Positions 10,301-19,631 are shown, numbered from the stretch's first letter. The stretch is 64,000 bases of DNA from Phycicoccus sp. Soil802 (GCF_001429605.1 NZ_LMSS01000004.1:62001-126000); one strand, 5' to 3'. The notes: a model not told the origin generated them from the letters alone. Made by a program: numbers and translations.

Positions 10301-11266
10301 GTTGGTGCCGATGGTGCCCGGGTTGGTGAGCGTGAGGGTGGTGCCCTGGAAGTCCTCGACGGTGAGCTTCCCGCCGCGCGCCTTGCGCACGATGTCCTCG
10401 TAGGCCGTCCAGAAGTGCGCGAAGTCCATCGACTCCGCCGACTTGATGGACGGCACCAGGAGCTGGCGGGTGCCGTCGGGCTTGGCCATGTCGATGGCCA
10501 GCCCGAGGTTGACGTGGCCCGGGATGACCAGCGCCGGCTTGCCGTTCTCCTCGGTGAACCCGTTGTTCATCTCCGGCATGTGGCCCAGCGCCTTGACCAG
10601 GGCGTAGCCGATTAGGTGGGTGAACGACACCTTGCCGCCGCGGGAGCGCTGCAGGTGGTTGTTGATCACGACCCGGTTGTCGATGAGCAGCTTGGCCGGC
10701 ACGGCGCGGACGCTGGTCGCGGTGGGGACGGTCAGCGAGCTCTCCATGTTGGTCACCGTGCGGGCGCTGGCGCCGCGCAACGGCTTGACCTGGTTCTCGT
10801 TGGTGGCCTCGGTCTGCTTGGGGGCCTGGGGCTCGCGCGGCTTGGGAGCCTCCTTGACGCCGCCGGTCTCGCCGCCGGTGGCGGCCTCCTTGTCCTCGGG
10901 CTTGTCGGCCACCGCCTTGTCGGTGCTGGCGTCCGGCTTGTCGGTGGTCTGTCCGGAGGTGGTCTCGGGTGCAGCGGGGGCTGCGGCCGGGGCCGGCGCA
11001 GCAGCGGGAGCCTGCGCAGCAGCCGGGGCGGGCGCAGCAGCCGGGGCGGACGCGGCCGGAGCGGCAGGCGCGGAGGTCGGGCTCCCGTTGGAGCCGGACC
11101 CGTTGGTCGTGGAGCCGTCGGACGGCTGGTAGTCCTCGAACAAGGACCACCACGCCTTGTCCACGGAGTTCTTGTCCTTCTGGAACTTCTCGTACAGCTC
11201 GTCCACGAGCCACTCGTTCGGCCCGAAAGCCGCCATGGGGTCGTTGGTCGGGGACTGGTCGGGCAC
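7388..11266 (-). CDS. kgd: Multifunctional 2-oxoglutarate metabolism enzyme Kgd (2-oxoglutarate decarboxylase/dehydrogenase E1 with E2-like succinyltransferase domain)
   Basis: This large cytoplasmic enzyme joins an E2o-like transferase to a thiamine-diphosphate E1o unit, as in mycobacterial Kgd and corynebacterial OdhA, and works in the oxidative TCA cycle. Of 1292 residues, about 12-30 are the conserved front ([15 protein letters not shown]) and 45-150 a disordered Ala/Pro/Glu linker. Residues 160-400 are the acyltransferase domain, with [17 protein letters not shown] holding the catalytic His near residue 371. The remainder is E1, including [25 protein letters not shown] and [10 protein letters not shown]. 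There is no lipoyl domain. The GTG at 11266 has an AAAGAGG ribosome site 10 bases upstream. A longer frame reaching into the ABC genes was rejected because it lacks family similarity. Confidence 0.95.
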   Translation of the reverse strand: MPDQSPTNDPMAAFGPNEWLVDELYEKFQKDKNSVDKAWWSLFEDYQPSDGSTTNGSGSNGSPTSAPAAPAASAPAAAPAPAAAQAPAAAPAPAAAPAAPETTSGQTTDKPDASTDKAVADKPEDKEAATGGETGGVKEAPKPREPQAPKQTEATNENQVKPLRGASARTVTNMESSLTVPTATSVRAVPAKLLIDNRVVINNHLQRSRGGKVSFTHLIGYALVKALGHMPEMNNGFTEENGKPALVIPGHVNLGLAIDMAKPDGTRQLLVPSIKSAESMDFAHFWTAYEDIVRKARGGKLTVEDFQGTTLTLTNPGTIGTNHSVPRLMSGQGAIIGVGALEYPAEWQGASQETLNRNAVSKILTLTSTYDHRIIQGAQSGDFLRIVHQLLLGENGFYDEIFESLRLPYEPVRWVQDISAHHDDDVNKTARVQELIHAYRVRGHLMADTDPLEYRQRRHPDLDVTSHGLTLWDLERDFATGGFGGAPMLRLRKILGILRDSYCRTIGTEYMHIQDPEQRRWLQAKIEVGYAKPGPDEQLRILRRLNAAEAFETFLQTKFVGQKRFSLEGGESVIALLDRILCRAAADSMDEVCIGMPHRGRLNVLANIAGKSYGQIFREFEGKQDPKSVQGSGDVKYHLGTEGEFVAEDGSKTKVYLAANPSHLEAVNPVLEGITRAKQDRLDLAGEDFTVLPLLMHGDAAFAGQGVVAETLNLSQLRGYRTGGTIHVVINNQVGFTTSPSASRSSTYSTDVARMIQAPIFHVNGDDPEACVRVAELAYEFRQTFNKDVVIDMVCYRRRGHNEGDDPSMTQPLMYNLIEAKRSVRKLYTESLIGRGDISQEDAEGALRDYQQQLERVFVETKAALKQASEETSDPTLVGTDAEGHSGLEPPTAQATDQATRSADQTAIPSDQLQHIGDAFVNPPPGFTVHPKLLQAMEKRAQSTRDGGIDWATGELLAFGSLLMEGTPVRLAGQDSRRGTFVQRHAVLIDKHTAEEWTPLLYLGEGQARFWVYDSLLSEFAAMGFEYGYSVERPDALVLWEAQFGDFFNGAQTIVDEFISSSEQKWGQRSSVVLLLPHGYEGQGPDHSSARIERFLQMCAEDNMTVAYPSTPASYFHLLRRQAYARPRRPLIVFTPKSMLRLKAASSMPEDFTEGTFRPVLPDRASFDNGGVTRVLLASGKVVYDLEAARDKAEDTTTAIVRVEQLAPLPAKEIAAELAKYPGADFVWVQDEPANQGAWPFVAMNLPQALAELGETRPLRIVSRKPSASPATGSSKRHAEQQAELIAAAFAR

Positions 11267-11426
11267 GGCGGATACGCCTCTTTCGTAGCGTCGACAATGA
11301 CGGGCAAATAGGTGCTCCCAGCCTATCCCCGTGCGTCGCGCCGCGCTGCGGCGGGCGACAGGTTTCCGGAGCGACCTTCGCCACGTCGCTCGCCGGCCCT
11401 CCCGCAGGCGCTCCAGCGCCCGGCCC

Positions 11427-11479
11427 GGGTATGCCGCGGGGCCGGGTTCCGTGCTGGAACCCGGCCCCGCGGCATACCC
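11427..11479. terminator. 24-bp perfect stem-loop between ABC permease and kgd
   Basis: The two 24-base arms, 11427-11450 and 11456-11479, are exact inverse complements around a GTGCT loop. They begin and end with GGGTATGCC/GGCATACCC. The element sits 9 bases after the permease stop (minus strand) and should end that transcript before kgd. No U-tract is evident. Confidence 0.8.
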
Positions 11480-11487
11480 CTGGCGAC

Positions 11488-12297
11488 CTAGCTGATGTCG
11501 CTCCGGATGGTGCGCCACGAGCCGAACCCGGCCAGCACCGCGGCATAGGCGGCCAGGACGAGCGCGCCAGCCCACCAGGCCAGCGGCGTCACGGCGTTCT
11601 CGCCGCCCTGGTTGACCCCGTTGACCATGGCCTGCGTCGCCGCAGAGGGGAGGTACTGGACGATGTGGTCCCGGCCCCAGTCCCAGAACGACAGCCCGAA
11701 GCCGGCCAGGGGCTCGACGATCCAGGCCACGCCGACCGAGATCAGCAGGGCCGCGACCTGGTTGGGGATGAGGATCCCCGCACCGAGCCCGATCAGGGCC
11801 CACAGACCGAGGACGAGCAGGCTCAGGGCGAGCGTCCGGAACACGCCGGACGTCGGGAACGGTGCGAACCCGCGGGCGTTCAGGACGATGGCCCCGGCGA
11901 TGATCGACCCGGCCAGCGAGATCAGCCCGTAGATGGCGCCGATGCCGAGCAGGGCGATGACCTTCGCGCCCATCACCTTGGCTCGCTTGGGGGTGCCGAG
12001 GAAGGTGCTCGTGATGGTCTTGTGGCGGTACTCGGAGCCGATCTGCATCACGCCGATGGTCAGGGTGAGCAGGTAGCCGATGCTGAGGCCGCTCGTGTAG
12101 ACGCTGTTGGCGACCTGCTCCGGCGTGCCGGTCGGGACGCCCTGGCCGGGCGCGGCGCTCGGGTCGGGGGCCTGGGTGAAGAGGAAGCCGAAGAGGACGG
12201 CGAGGCCCGCTCCCGCGACGAACATGGCGATGGCCAGCCCCCACCACATGCGCGTGGTGAAGAACTTGCGGAACTCGGCCTTGATGGCGTTGGTCAT
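11488..12297 (-). CDS. ABC-2 type transporter permease
   Basis: This 269-residue integral membrane protein starts with [19 protein letters not shown], the short amphipathic entry usual for ABC-2 permeases. It has about six hydrophobic segments, including [50 protein letters not shown] and a C-terminal [15 protein letters not shown]-like helix. [17 protein letters not shown] is the conserved cytosolic loop following TM2. The ATG overlaps the stop of the ATPase gene by four bases (ATGA), so the two form one exporter and are coupled. Cargo is unknown; such pairs often export drugs or lipids. Confidence 0.88.
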   Translation of the reverse strand: MTNAIKAEFRKFFTTRMWWGLAIAMFVAGAGLAVLFGFLFTQAPDPSAAPGQGVPTGTPEQVANSVYTSGLSIGYLLTLTIGVMQIGSEYRHKTITSTFLGTPKRAKVMGAKVIALLGIGAIYGLISLAGSIIAGAIVLNARGFAPFPTSGVFRTLALSLLVLGLWALIGLGAGILIPNQVAALLISVGVAWIVEPLAGFGLSFWDWGRDHIVQYLPSAATQAMVNGVNQGGENAVTPLAWWAGALVLAAYAAVLAGFGSWRTIRSDIS

Positions 12298-13292
12298 TCG
12301 TTGCCCCCTTCCTGTCCGGCGATGGCATCCCGCTCGGTGGCCACCGCGTGCCCGGAGGCTCCGTCGCCGAGGTTGCGGTTGGTGCCCTCGGTGAGCTCGA
12401 AGAAGAGTGCCTCGAGGTCAGTGGTGGCCTGGCGCAGCTCGTAGATCGGCAGGCCGGCGCGCAGGGCGACGTCGCCGATGAGGCGCAGGTCGTGCGTCTC
12501 GGCGAGCAGGGTGCCGTCCTCGACCGTGCTGGTGACGTCGGCGACCCGCAGGGCCCCCGCCAGGGCGTCGAGGTCGGTGCTGCGGACGATGGTGTGGGCC
12601 TCGCCGTGCAGGTCGTCCATCGCGCCCTGCTTGATCAGCCGGCCGTTGTTGATGATGACGACGTCGTCGACTGTCTGCTCGACCTCCTGGAGCATGTGGC
12701 TCGAGATCAGGACCGTCTTGCCCTGGGCGGACAGGTGGCGCAGGAACCCGCGCAGCCACCGGATGCCCTCGGGGTCGAGCCCGTTGGCCGGCTCGTCGAG
12801 GATGAGGACCTGGGGGTCGCCCAGCATCGCGGCCGCGAGGCCGAGCCGCTGGCGCATGCCCATCGAGTAGCCCCCGGCGCGCTTGCGTGCGGCGGCGGGG
12901 ATCCCGACCAGCTCCAGCATCTCGTCGACGCGCTGGGCCCCGACGCCAGCCGTGTCGGCCAGGACGCGCAGGTGGTCGCGACCGGTGCGGCCGGGGTGGA
13001 AGTTGGTGGCCTCCAGCGCCGACCCCACGACCGACATCGGCTGCGTGATCTCCTGGTAGCTGCGCCCGCCGATGGTCGCGACACCGCTGGACGGGTTGAC
13101 CAGGCCGAGCAGCATGCGCAGCGTGGTCGTCTTGCCCGCCCCGTTGGGGCCGAGGAAGCCGGTGATCCGGCCGGGCTCGACGGTGAAGGAGAGGTTGTCG
13201 ACGGCGGTGAAGCTGCCGAACCGCTTGGTCAGGTCACGCACCTCGATGCGGGCGCCCTCGGTGTGGCGCGGTGGTGCTGTGGTCGTGGTCAT
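12294..13292 (-). CDS. ABC transporter ATP-binding protein
   Basis: The 332-residue product has the nucleotide-binding domain in residues 15-240: Walker [13 protein letters not shown], the signature [12 protein letters not shown], Walker [14 protein letters not shown] and the switch His in [11 protein letters not shown]. The C-terminal 90 residues, with a [10 protein letters not shown] segment, are the extension seen in drug- and lipid-export type ATPases of the ABC-2 class. The ATG at 13292 is preceded by a GGGGGAA ribosome site 4 bases upstream, which rules out a longer start at 13352. It powers the permease encoded immediately downstream. Confidence 0.92.
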   Translation of the reverse strand: MTTTTAPPRHTEGARIEVRDLTKRFGSFTAVDNLSFTVEPGRITGFLGPNGAGKTTTLRMLLGLVNPSSGVATIGGRSYQEITQPMSVVGSALEATNFHPGRTGRDHLRVLADTAGVGAQRVDEMLELVGIPAAARKRAGGYSMGMRQRLGLAAAMLGDPQVLILDEPANGLDPEGIRWLRGFLRHLSAQGKTVLISSHMLQEVEQTVDDVVIINNGRLIKQGAMDDLHGEAHTIVRSTDLDALAGALRVADVTSTVEDGTLLAETHDLRLIGDVALRAGLPIYELRQATTDLEALFFELTEGTNRNLGDGASGHAVATERDAIAGQEGGNE

Positions 13293-13366
13293 CGTTCCCC
13301 CGGAATCGGTGTCATGACGGCATCCTGCCAACTGACGTGGGGTCAGGGTCAACCGGGTTGCGGCCC

Positions 13367-13372
13367 TAGGAT
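13367..13372 (+). promoter_or_regulatory. -10-like element of the 13382 gene
   Basis: TAGGAT lies 9 bases before the ATG at 13382, with no Shine-Dalgarno sequence between them. The spacing is slightly longer than for the other leaderless candidates. Confidence 0.4.
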
Positions 13373-13381
13373 GACCGGACT

Positions 13382-14797
13382 ATGACCGAATGGTTGCTGG
13401 TCCTGACCGGCGTGGGGCTGACGATCGGCACGGCCATCTTCGTGGCCACCGAGTTCTCGCTGGTCGCGCTCGACCGGCCGACCGTGCAGAAGGCCGTGGA
13501 CGCCGGGGACGCCCGCGCAGAGGTGGTGCTCGGGTCGCTGCGCCGGCTCTCGACACAGCTCTCCGCGGCCCAGGTCGGCATCACGCTGACCACGCTGATC
13601 CTCGGTTTCCTCGCCACCCCCTCGCTCGGGGTGCTGCTCGAGACCCCCTTGAGGGCAGTTGGTCTCAGGGGCTCCACGCTGGAGTCGGTCGCCGCCGCCG
13701 TCGCCCTGCTCATCGCCACGGTGTTCTCGATGGTGTTCGGCGAGCTGCTGCCGCAGTTCCTCGGCATCTCGGCACCGCTCGCCACGGCCAAGGTCGTGGC
13801 CATGCCGGTGCGGGGCTTCGCCCTGGTCGCGAGGCCGCTGATCTTCGTGCTCAACGGTTCGGCCAACCTCTTCCTGCGGGCGCTCGGCATCACCCCCCGG
13901 GAGGAGCTGTCCGGCGCCCGGACCCCGCAGGAGCTGGCCTCGCTGGTCCGCCGCTCCGCCGAGGCGGGCACGCTCGACGAGGGCACCGCCCGGCTGGTCA
14001 CCAAGTCCCTGGGCTTCGGTGAGCAGACCGCGGCCGACGTCATGAGCCCCCGCGCCCGGGCGTCGTCCATCGAGCGCACGGCCACGGCCGAGGACGTCGT
14101 CCGGCTGGCCCGGCGCACCGGGCACTCGCGCTTCCCGGTGACCGGCGAGGACTGGGACGACATCGACGGCGTCGTGCACGTGAAACGGGCCATCGCGGTC
14201 CCGCACGAGCGCCGCAACGACGTGCCGGTGTCGGCGCTCATGGTGCCGCCGCTGCTGGTGCCGGAGACGATCCGCCTCGACCCGCTGCTGCTGATGCTGC
14301 GCGAGCACGGTCTCCAGCTGGCCATCGTCGTCGACGAGTACGGCGGCACGGCCGGCATCGTGACCCTCGAGGACGTCGTCGAGGAGATCGTCGGCGAGGT
14401 CTCCGATGAGCACGACGTCTTCCGCACGACCGGGCGTGAGTTCACCGACGGGTCGTGGACGGTGCCGGGTCTCTGGCGTCCCGACGAGGTGCGGGAGCGG
14501 CTGGGGGCCGTCGTGCCCGACGGCCCCGCCTACGAGACCACCGGCGGCTTCGTGATGGCCGAGCTCGGCCGGATCCCGACCGTCGGCGACACCGTCAACA
14601 TCCCCGGCTGGGCGATCACGGTCCTGGCCATGGACGGCATGCGAGCCGACCGGCTGCGGTTCGTCCCGACCGAGGAAGGCGAGGACTCGCACGAGGGGAC
14701 CTCGGTCGAGGGTTCCCCGCGGGGCCAGGCCGCACCCGGTCGTGACGGCGGTCGCTCGGTGACTGCCGGCGGCCGCGACGCGGAGGGGGCGAAGTGA
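13382..14797 (+). CDS. CNNM/CorC-type membrane protein with DUF21, tandem CBS and CorC_HlyC domains
   Basis: The 471-residue protein has a DUF21 transmembrane domain in residues 1-180 (EFSLVALDRPTVQ, SAAQVGITLTTLILGF, FGELLPQFLG). A CBS pair follows in about 205-330 (DVMSPRARASSIERTA, VVDEYGGTAGIVTLEDVVEE), then a CorC_HlyC transporter-associated domain near 345-420 (WTVPGLWRPDEV). The last 45 residues are low-complexity. Family members are linked to Mg or Co transport, often labelled hemolysin-like; the ion handled here is not visible from sequence. It overlaps the next, paralogous gene by four bases (GTGA). Confidence 0.88.
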   Translation: MTEWLLVLTGVGLTIGTAIFVATEFSLVALDRPTVQKAVDAGDARAEVVLGSLRRLSTQLSAAQVGITLTTLILGFLATPSLGVLLETPLRAVGLRGSTLESVAAAVALLIATVFSMVFGELLPQFLGISAPLATAKVVAMPVRGFALVARPLIFVLNGSANLFLRALGITPREELSGARTPQELASLVRRSAEAGTLDEGTARLVTKSLGFGEQTAADVMSPRARASSIERTATAEDVVRLARRTGHSRFPVTGEDWDDIDGVVHVKRAIAVPHERRNDVPVSALMVPPLLVPETIRLDPLLLMLREHGLQLAIVVDEYGGTAGIVTLEDVVEEIVGEVSDEHDVFRTTGREFTDGSWTVPGLWRPDEVRERLGAVVPDGPAYETTGGFVMAELGRIPTVGDTVNIPGWAITVLAMDGMRADRLRFVPTEEGEDSHEGTSVEGSPRGQAAPGRDGGRSVTAGGRDAEGAK

Positions 14798-15828
14798 GCG
14801 CCGGCGCGGTCTGGGTCACGGTCCTGCTCCTCCTGTTGAACGCGTTCTTCGTGGGGGCCGAGTTCGCGGCCATGGCGGCGCGCCGTTCGACGCTCGAACC
14901 CCTGGCGGCCAACGGGTCCCGCCGCGCGCAGGTCTGCCTCGACGCCCTCGAGCAGATGGGCTCGCTGCTCGCCTGTGCCCAGCTCGGCATCACGGTCTGC
15001 TCGGTGCTGCTGGGTGCCATCTCCGAGGCCGCCCTGCACCACGCGCTCGAACCCGTCGTCCACCACCTCGGGCTGCCCGAGGGGGTGACCGACGGCCTGG
15101 CGCTCGCGCTGGCCCTGCTCGTCGTGGTCTACCTGCACGTGGTCGTCGGCGAGATGATCCCGAAGAACCTCGCCCTCGCCGGACCCGAGCGGTCCGCGCT
15201 GATCCTCGTGCCCGTGCTGCTGTTCATCACCCGGGCCCTGCGCCCGATCATCTCGGTCATGGAGTCGCTCGCGAAGTCGCTGGTGCGGCTGTTCCGGGTC
15301 GAGCCCAAGGACGAGATCACCTCGACCTTCACCGTCGAGGAGGTCGAGCACATCCTCGCCGAGAGCCGCCACGAGGGACTGATCGAGGAGGGCCAGCACG
15401 GGCTGGTCGGGGCGGCCTTGGAGTTCAGCGACAAGGACGCCGTCGATGTCGCCGTCGCCCTGTCCGACCTCGTGACCCTGCCGCTGACGGCCACCCCCGA
15501 CGACGTCGAGCGCCTCGTGGCCAAGCGGGGCTTCTCGCGCTACCCCATGCTCGACAAGGCCGGTGAGCTCACCGGCTACCTGCACCTCAAGGACGTCCTC
15601 TACGCCGACGACACCGAGCGCGACATCGCGGTCCCGGTCAAGCGGGTCCGCAAGCTGGCCACGGTGCAGGCCGCGGACGAGGTCGAGGAGGTGCTGCGGA
15701 CCATGCAACGCACCGGCTCGCACCTCGCCCGCGTGGTGGACCCCGAGGGCGCCGACATCGGCGTCGTCTTCCTCGAGGACGTCATCGAGGAGCTCGTCGG
15801 CGAGGTCACCGACGCCTCCCAACGCTGA
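14794..15828 (+). CDS. Second CNNM/CorC-type membrane protein, short form (DUF21 plus CBS)
   Basis: This paralog of the preceding gene has 344 residues. The DUF21 part spans about residues 1-170 (LNAFFVGAEFAAMAARRS, CAQLGITVCSVLLGA, VGEMIPKNLALAGPER), followed by a CBS pair (SRYPMLDKAGELTGYLHLKDV, VVDPEGADIGVVFLEDVIEE). It ends soon after the second CBS motif and lacks the CorC_HlyC domain of its partner. A GTG start inside the GTGA overlap implies translational coupling and probably a heteromeric complex. Such tandem long-short pairs are common in actinobacteria; the substrate is unknown. Confidence 0.87.
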   Translation: MSAGAVWVTVLLLLLNAFFVGAEFAAMAARRSTLEPLAANGSRRAQVCLDALEQMGSLLACAQLGITVCSVLLGAISEAALHHALEPVVHHLGLPEGVTDGLALALALLVVVYLHVVVGEMIPKNLALAGPERSALILVPVLLFITRALRPIISVMESLAKSLVRLFRVEPKDEITSTFTVEEVEHILAESRHEGLIEEGQHGLVGAALEFSDKDAVDVAVALSDLVTLPLTATPDDVERLVAKRGFSRYPMLDKAGELTGYLHLKDVLYADDTERDIAVPVKRVRKLATVQAADEVEEVLRTMQRTGSHLARVVDPEGADIGVVFLEDVIEELVGEVTDASQR

Positions 15829-15845
15829 CCCCGCGGCATACCTGT

Positions 15846-15940
15846 CCCAACTTTATCGGGTCAGGCAACAAGGTTGACCTTCGCACGACTTCAGAACCGG
15901 TGTCAGGGTCAACGTTCCTGCTAGACCCGATAAAGCTGGG
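15846..15940. terminator. Long-loop inverted repeat after the CNNM pair
   Basis: CCCAACTTTATCGGGTC (15846-15862) pairs with GACCCGATAAAGCTGGG (15924-15940) with one G-T wobble. A second, inner pair, AAGGTTGACC/GGTCAACGTT (15870-15879 and 15907-15916, one mismatch), nests inside. It lies between convergent transcription units and may act on both. Confidence 0.55.
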
Positions 15941-15957
15941 GTAGGTCGGAGACGAAA

Positions 15958-15988
15958 AGATGGCCTGGCGCTTGACGCCAGGCCATCT
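15958..15988 (-). terminator. Rho-independent terminator of tRNA-Arg
   Basis: A perfect 13-bp stem (15958-15970 with 15976-15988, loop CTTGA) is followed on the minus strand by CTTTTCGTC. It begins 10 bases beyond the tRNA 3' end. Confidence 0.8.
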
Positions 15989-15998
15989 CGACCGTGGG

Positions 15999-16070
15999 TG
16001 CCCCCGGCAGGATTCGAACCTGCGCTCCCGCCTCCGGAGGGCGGTGCTCTATCCCCTGAGCTACGGGGGC
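15999..16070 (-). tRNA. tRNA-Arg (anticodon CCG)
   Basis: The minus strand folds into a complete cloverleaf of 72 nt. It has acceptor pairs GCCCCCG/CGGGGGC with discriminator A, D-arm GCTC...GAGC, and anticodon stem CCGCC/GGCGG with loop CTCCGGA (anticodon CCG, reading CGG). The T-arm is GCAGG/CCTGC with loop TTCGAAT. CCA is not encoded. A possible -10 (TAACCT, minus strand, at 16106-16111) lies about 36 bases upstream. The arginyl-tRNA synthetase gene is 475 bases away on the other strand. Confidence 0.96.
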
Positions 16071-16116
16071 CGACACGTGCGCTCCGAGAAGGAGGCGCCC
16101 GCAGAGGTTAGCAGCC

Positions 16117-16122
16117 TAGGGT
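16117..16122 (+). promoter_or_regulatory. -10 element of the 16130 receiver gene, probable leaderless start
   Basis: TAGGGT is followed by 7 bases and then the ATG at 16130. AGGGTGG in the same place could alternatively serve as a weak ribosome site. Confidence 0.45.
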
Positions 16123-16129
16123 GGCCCCC

Positions 16130-16534
16130 ATGGAACGCGGGGGACTCGTCTACGTCTGCGACGACACCGAGCAGATCAGGCGCCTCATCCGGGTCAACCT
16201 CGAGCTCGAGGGCTACGAGGTGCGTGAGGCGCGTGACGGCGAGGAGCTGATCGCCGCCCTGCACGAGCTCGACCCGCTCCCGGGAGTGGTCACGATCGAC
16301 GCCCAGATGAGCCCGCGCGACGGGTGGTGGACGATCTCGCAGATCCGGGCCGACCCGAGGCTGGCGGACATTCCGGTCATCATGGTGACGGCGTCGGTGC
16401 AGCAGCACGACCGGGTCCAGGCACAGGGTTCGGGACTCGACGCCTTCGTGTCCAAGCCCTTCGATCCCGACCACCTCATCGAGCTCGTCTCGGGCTTCAT
16501 GGCCGACGGACGGCAGCACTCACCCGCGCCCTAG
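16130..16534 (+). CDS. Stand-alone response-regulator receiver protein
   Basis: The 134-residue protein consists of one CheY-like receiver domain. An acidic pair (VYVCDDTEQIRRLI) near residues 8-12 binds the metal. The phosphoacceptor Asp lies in VVTIDAQMSPRDGWW near residue 53, the conserved Thr/Ser is in IMVTASVQQHD, and the Lys is in FVSKPFDPDHL near residue 107. No output domain follows. It has no kinase neighbour; argS begins 10 bases after its stop. A GTG three codons upstream (16121) is an alternative start. Its partner cannot be inferred. Confidence 0.88.
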   Translation: MERGGLVYVCDDTEQIRRLIRVNLELEGYEVREARDGEELIAALHELDPLPGVVTIDAQMSPRDGWWTISQIRADPRLADIPVIMVTASVQQHDRVQAQGSGLDAFVSKPFDPDHLIELVSGFMADGRQHSPAP

Positions 16535-16537
16535 ACT
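16532..16537 (+). promoter_or_regulatory. -10 element of argS, overlapping the stop codon of the receiver gene
   Basis: TAGACT, whose first three bases are the receiver stop codon, is followed by exactly 7 bases and the argS GTG. This predicts a leaderless argS mRNA in addition to any read-through from upstream. Confidence 0.5.
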
Positions 16538-16544
16538 TGACCGG

Positions 16545-18191
16545 GTGACTCCCGAAGAGCTCTCCGAAGCCATCCGCACCGCCCTCACCGAAGCCGTCGC
16601 CGCCGACGACTTCGCGGTGGACGTGCCCGCGGAGATCCGCGTGGAGCGACCGAGGAACCGGGACCACGGGGACTGGTCCACGAACGTCGCGCTCCAGCTG
16701 GCGAAGGGAGCCGGTATGCCGCCGCGCGACGTCGCGACGCGGCTCGCCGAGCGCCTCGGCCGGGTCCCGGGCGTCAAGGCCGTCGACATCGCCGGACCGG
16801 GCTTCCTCAACATCACCCTCGACGCGGCGTCGGCCGGGGAGCTGGCCCGCAGCATCGTCGAGGCCGGGGCCGCCTACGGTCGCAACGACTCCGAGGCCGG
16901 TCACGTCATCAACGTCGAGTTCATCTCGGCCAACCCGACCGGGCCGCTCCACCTCGGCCACACCCGGTGGGCCGCGCTCGGCGACGCGATGAGCCGCCTG
17001 CTCAAGACGTCGGGTGCGACGGTCACGACCGAGTACTACATCAACGACGCCGGCGCCCAGATGGACAAGTTCGCCGCCTCGGTCCTCGCGAGCGCGAAGG
17101 GGGAGCCCACCCCCGAGGGCGGGTACCCCGGCGCGTACATCGACGACCTCGCTGCCCAGGCGCTCGCCGCCCGTCCCGACCTGCTCGAGCTCCCGGCCGA
17201 CGAGGCCCTGGCCGCGGCGCGCTCGGTGGCCTACGACGCGCAGCTGCAGGACATCAAGGACACCCTCGCCGACTTCGGCGTGCACTTCGACGTGTGGTTC
17301 TCCGAGGCTGCCCTGCACGACTCCGGCGCGGTCGAGCAGGCCGTCGAACGGCTGCGGGAGCAGGGGCACGTCTTCGACGAGGGCGGCGCGATCTGGTTGC
17401 GCACGACCGACTTCACCGACGACAAGGACCGCGTCCTCATCAGGGCCAACGGGGAGCCCACCTACTTCGCCGCCGATGCCGCCTACTACCTGTCGAAGAA
17501 GGACCGCGGCTTCGACGAGAAGATCTACCTCCTCGGTGCCGACCACCACGGCTACATCAACCGGCTCAAGGCGATCGCGGCCTGCGCGGGCGACGACCCC
17601 GAGCACAACATCGAGGTCCAGATCGGCCAGCTGGTCAACCTCGGCGGAGCCAAGCTGTCCAAGCGGGCCGGCAACATCATCGAGCTGCGCGACCTGATCA
17701 ACTGGATCGGCACCGACGCGATCCGCTACTCCCTGTCGCGCTACCCGGCCGACAGCCCGTTGTCCCTCGACGGCGAGGAGCTGCGCAAGCAGACCAACGA
17801 CAACCCGGTCTTCTACGTGCAGTACGCCCACGCCCGCACCTCCAACGTGGCCCGGCTGGCGGGGGAGGACGGTGTCGACCGCGGCGACGGCTTCGACCCG
17901 TCGCTGTTGACCGACCCGACCGAGGCGTCGCTGCTGGCCATCCTCGGCGACTTCCCCCGCGTCGTCGCCCAGGCGGCCCACCTGCGCGAGCCGCACCGGG
18001 TGGCCCGCTACCTCGAGGACCTCGCCGGTCACTTCCACAAGTGGTACGACACCTGTCGCGTGCGCCCGATGACCGCCGACGAGGAGATCACCGACCTGCA
18101 CCGGACCAGGCTGTGGCTCAACGACGCCACCCGCCAGGTCTTGGCCAACGGACTGGACCTCCTGGGAGTCTCCGCACCCGACAGGATGTAG
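16545..18191 (+). CDS. argS: Arginyl-tRNA synthetase
   Basis: This class I aminoacyl-tRNA synthetase charges tRNA-Arg in the cytoplasm. At 548 residues it is of normal length. The N-terminal Add1 domain covers about residues 1-110. The HIGH-type motif is in ISANPTGPLHLGHTRW near residues 128-143, and the KMSKS-type loop is AKLSKRAGN near residue 370. The C-terminal DALR anticodon domain ends in TRQVLANGLDLLGVSAPDRM. The start is the GTG at 16545, preceded by TAGACT at leaderless distance. lysA follows after three bases, so transcription probably continues into the aspartate-family genes. Confidence 0.96.
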   Translation: MTPEELSEAIRTALTEAVAADDFAVDVPAEIRVERPRNRDHGDWSTNVALQLAKGAGMPPRDVATRLAERLGRVPGVKAVDIAGPGFLNITLDAASAGELARSIVEAGAAYGRNDSEAGHVINVEFISANPTGPLHLGHTRWAALGDAMSRLLKTSGATVTTEYYINDAGAQMDKFAASVLASAKGEPTPEGGYPGAYIDDLAAQALAARPDLLELPADEALAAARSVAYDAQLQDIKDTLADFGVHFDVWFSEAALHDSGAVEQAVERLREQGHVFDEGGAIWLRTTDFTDDKDRVLIRANGEPTYFAADAAYYLSKKDRGFDEKIYLLGADHHGYINRLKAIAACAGDDPEHNIEVQIGQLVNLGGAKLSKRAGNIIELRDLINWIGTDAIRYSLSRYPADSPLSLDGEELRKQTNDNPVFYVQYAHARTSNVARLAGEDGVDRGDGFDPSLLTDPTEASLLAILGDFPRVVAQAAHLREPHRVARYLEDLAGHFHKWYDTCRVRPMTADEEITDLHRTRLWLNDATRQVLANGLDLLGVSAPDRM

Positions 18192-18194
18192 CCC

Positions 18195-19631
18195 ATGCGC
18201 GCGCACGAGGCGGGAGCCCTCCACGCTGAGGGGTACGGCGGACCACCCCACTGGCTGCCCTGGCCCACCGACGTCATGGAGCTGCTGCCGCAGCTGTGGC
18301 CGCAGACGGTCGACCGTGACGACGAGGGTCGCCTGACCGTCGGTGGGCTCGACGTGGTGAGCATCGCCCGCGAGTTCGGCACCGCGGCATACGTGGTGGA
18401 CGAGGCTGACTTCCGCGCCCGGGCGCGGGCGTTCCGGGACGAGTTCGGCGCCCCGTTCGCGGCCCTCGGCGGGGTCGACGTGTTCTACGCCGGGAAGGCC
18501 TTCCTCTGCACCGAGGTGGCTCGCTGGGTGGCCGAGGAGGGGCTGTGCCTCGACGTCTGCTCCGGCGGTGAGCTCGCCGTGGCGCAGCGCGCTGGGTTCC
18601 CCGCGGCGCGGATCGGCCTGCACGGCAACAACAAGTCGCTCGCCGAGATCCGTCAGGCCCTGGCTTACGGCGTGGGGCGGATCGTCGTCGACTCCTTCGA
18701 GGAGATCGACCGGGTGGCCGCGGTCGCCGACGAGCTCGGGGTGCGCGCCCCGGTCATGGTCCGCGTCACGGTGGGCGTGGAGGCACACACCCACGAGTTC
18801 ATCGCGACCGCGCACGAGGACCAGAAGTTCGGGTTCTCCCTGGCTGGCGGGCAGGCCGCGGAGGCGGTCGCGCGCATCGTCGAGCGGAGTGCCCAGCTCG
18901 AGCTGCTCGGGCTGCACTCCCACATCGGCAGCCAGATCTTCGACACGTCCGGGTTCGAGGTGTCCGCGCGACGGCTGATCGGGCTGCACGCGGAGGTGGC
19001 CAGGGTGCACGGGATCCACATGCCCGAGCTCGACCTCGGGGGCGGCTACGGCATCGCGTACACCTCGGAGCACACGCCCCTGCACCCCGGCGAGCTCGGC
19101 GAGCAGATGGCCGACCTGGTCGAGCGCGAGCTGAAGGCCGTCGGCGACGGTGGTCCGGACACCCCGACCCCCCGGATCTCGATCGAGCCCGGCCGCGCCA
19201 TCGTCGGACCGAGCACGTTCACCCTCTACGAGGTGGGCACGGTCAAGGACGTCGACCTCGGCGGGGGAGCCAAGCGCACCTACGTCTCGGTGGACGGCGG
19301 CATGAGCGACAACATCCGCACCGCGCTCTACGACGCCGACTACTCCTGCACGCTGGCCAGCCGGCACTCCGACGCGGCGCCGCGGCTGGCCCGCGTGGTC
19401 GGCAAGCACTGCGAGAGCGGCGACATCGTCGTCATGGACGAGTACCTGCCGGACGACATCTCGGCCGGTGACCTCGTCGCCGTGCCGGGCACCGGTGCCT
19501 ACTGCCGGAGCATGGCCAGCCAGTACAACCACACTCCGCGGCCGCCGGTCATCGCGGTCCGGGACGGGCGGGCGAGGGTGCTGGTGCGCCGCGAGACGGT
19601 GGACGACCTGCTGGCCCTCGACGTCGGCTGA
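18195..19631 (+). CDS. lysA: Diaminopimelate decarboxylase
   Basis: This PLP enzyme makes L-lysine from meso-diaminopimelate, the final step of lysine synthesis. The 478-residue protein shows the PLP lysine in VFYAGKAFLC (near residue 100), the HSHIGSQ motif, the phosphate-binding glycine loop in LDLGGGYGI, EPGRAIVGPS, and the second-subunit Cys in GKHCESGD. The first 45 residues (GGPPHWLPWPTD, LLPQLWPQT) are an N-terminal extension usual in actinobacteria. The ATG lies three bases after argS. A promoter-like sequence separates it from hom. Confidence 0.95.
   Translation: MRAHEAGALHAEGYGGPPHWLPWPTDVMELLPQLWPQTVDRDDEGRLTVGGLDVVSIAREFGTAAYVVDEADFRARARAFRDEFGAPFAALGGVDVFYAGKAFLCTEVARWVAEEGLCLDVCSGGELAVAQRAGFPAARIGLHGNNKSLAEIRQALAYGVGRIVVDSFEEIDRVAAVADELGVRAPVMVRVTVGVEAHTHEFIATAHEDQKFGFSLAGGQAAEAVARIVERSAQLELLGLHSHIGSQIFDTSGFEVSARRLIGLHAEVARVHGIHMPELDLGGGYGIAYTSEHTPLHPGELGEQMADLVERELKAVGDGGPDTPTPRISIEPGRAIVGPSTFTLYEVGTVKDVDLGGGAKRTYVSVDGGMSDNIRTALYDADYSCTLASRHSDAAPRLARVVGKHCESGDIVVMDEYLPDDISAGDLVAVPGTGAYCRSMASQYNHTPRPPVIAVRDGRARVLVRRETVDDLLALDVG

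Noticed and set aside
6887-10615. A 1242-codon open frame on the plus strand opposite kgd and the DUF559 gene
   Set aside because: It is antisense to a clear, conserved enzyme, starts inside another gene and has the His/Leu/Arg/Gly-rich composition typical of high-GC shadow frames. No domain is recognisable.
11267-12328. Extension of the kgd frame upstream through the intergenic hairpin into the ABC permease region
   Set aside because: The kgd N-terminus aligns at [15 protein letters not shown] and an AAAGAGG site precedes the GTG at 11266. The extra sequence crosses a terminator and overlaps the permease gene on the same strand.
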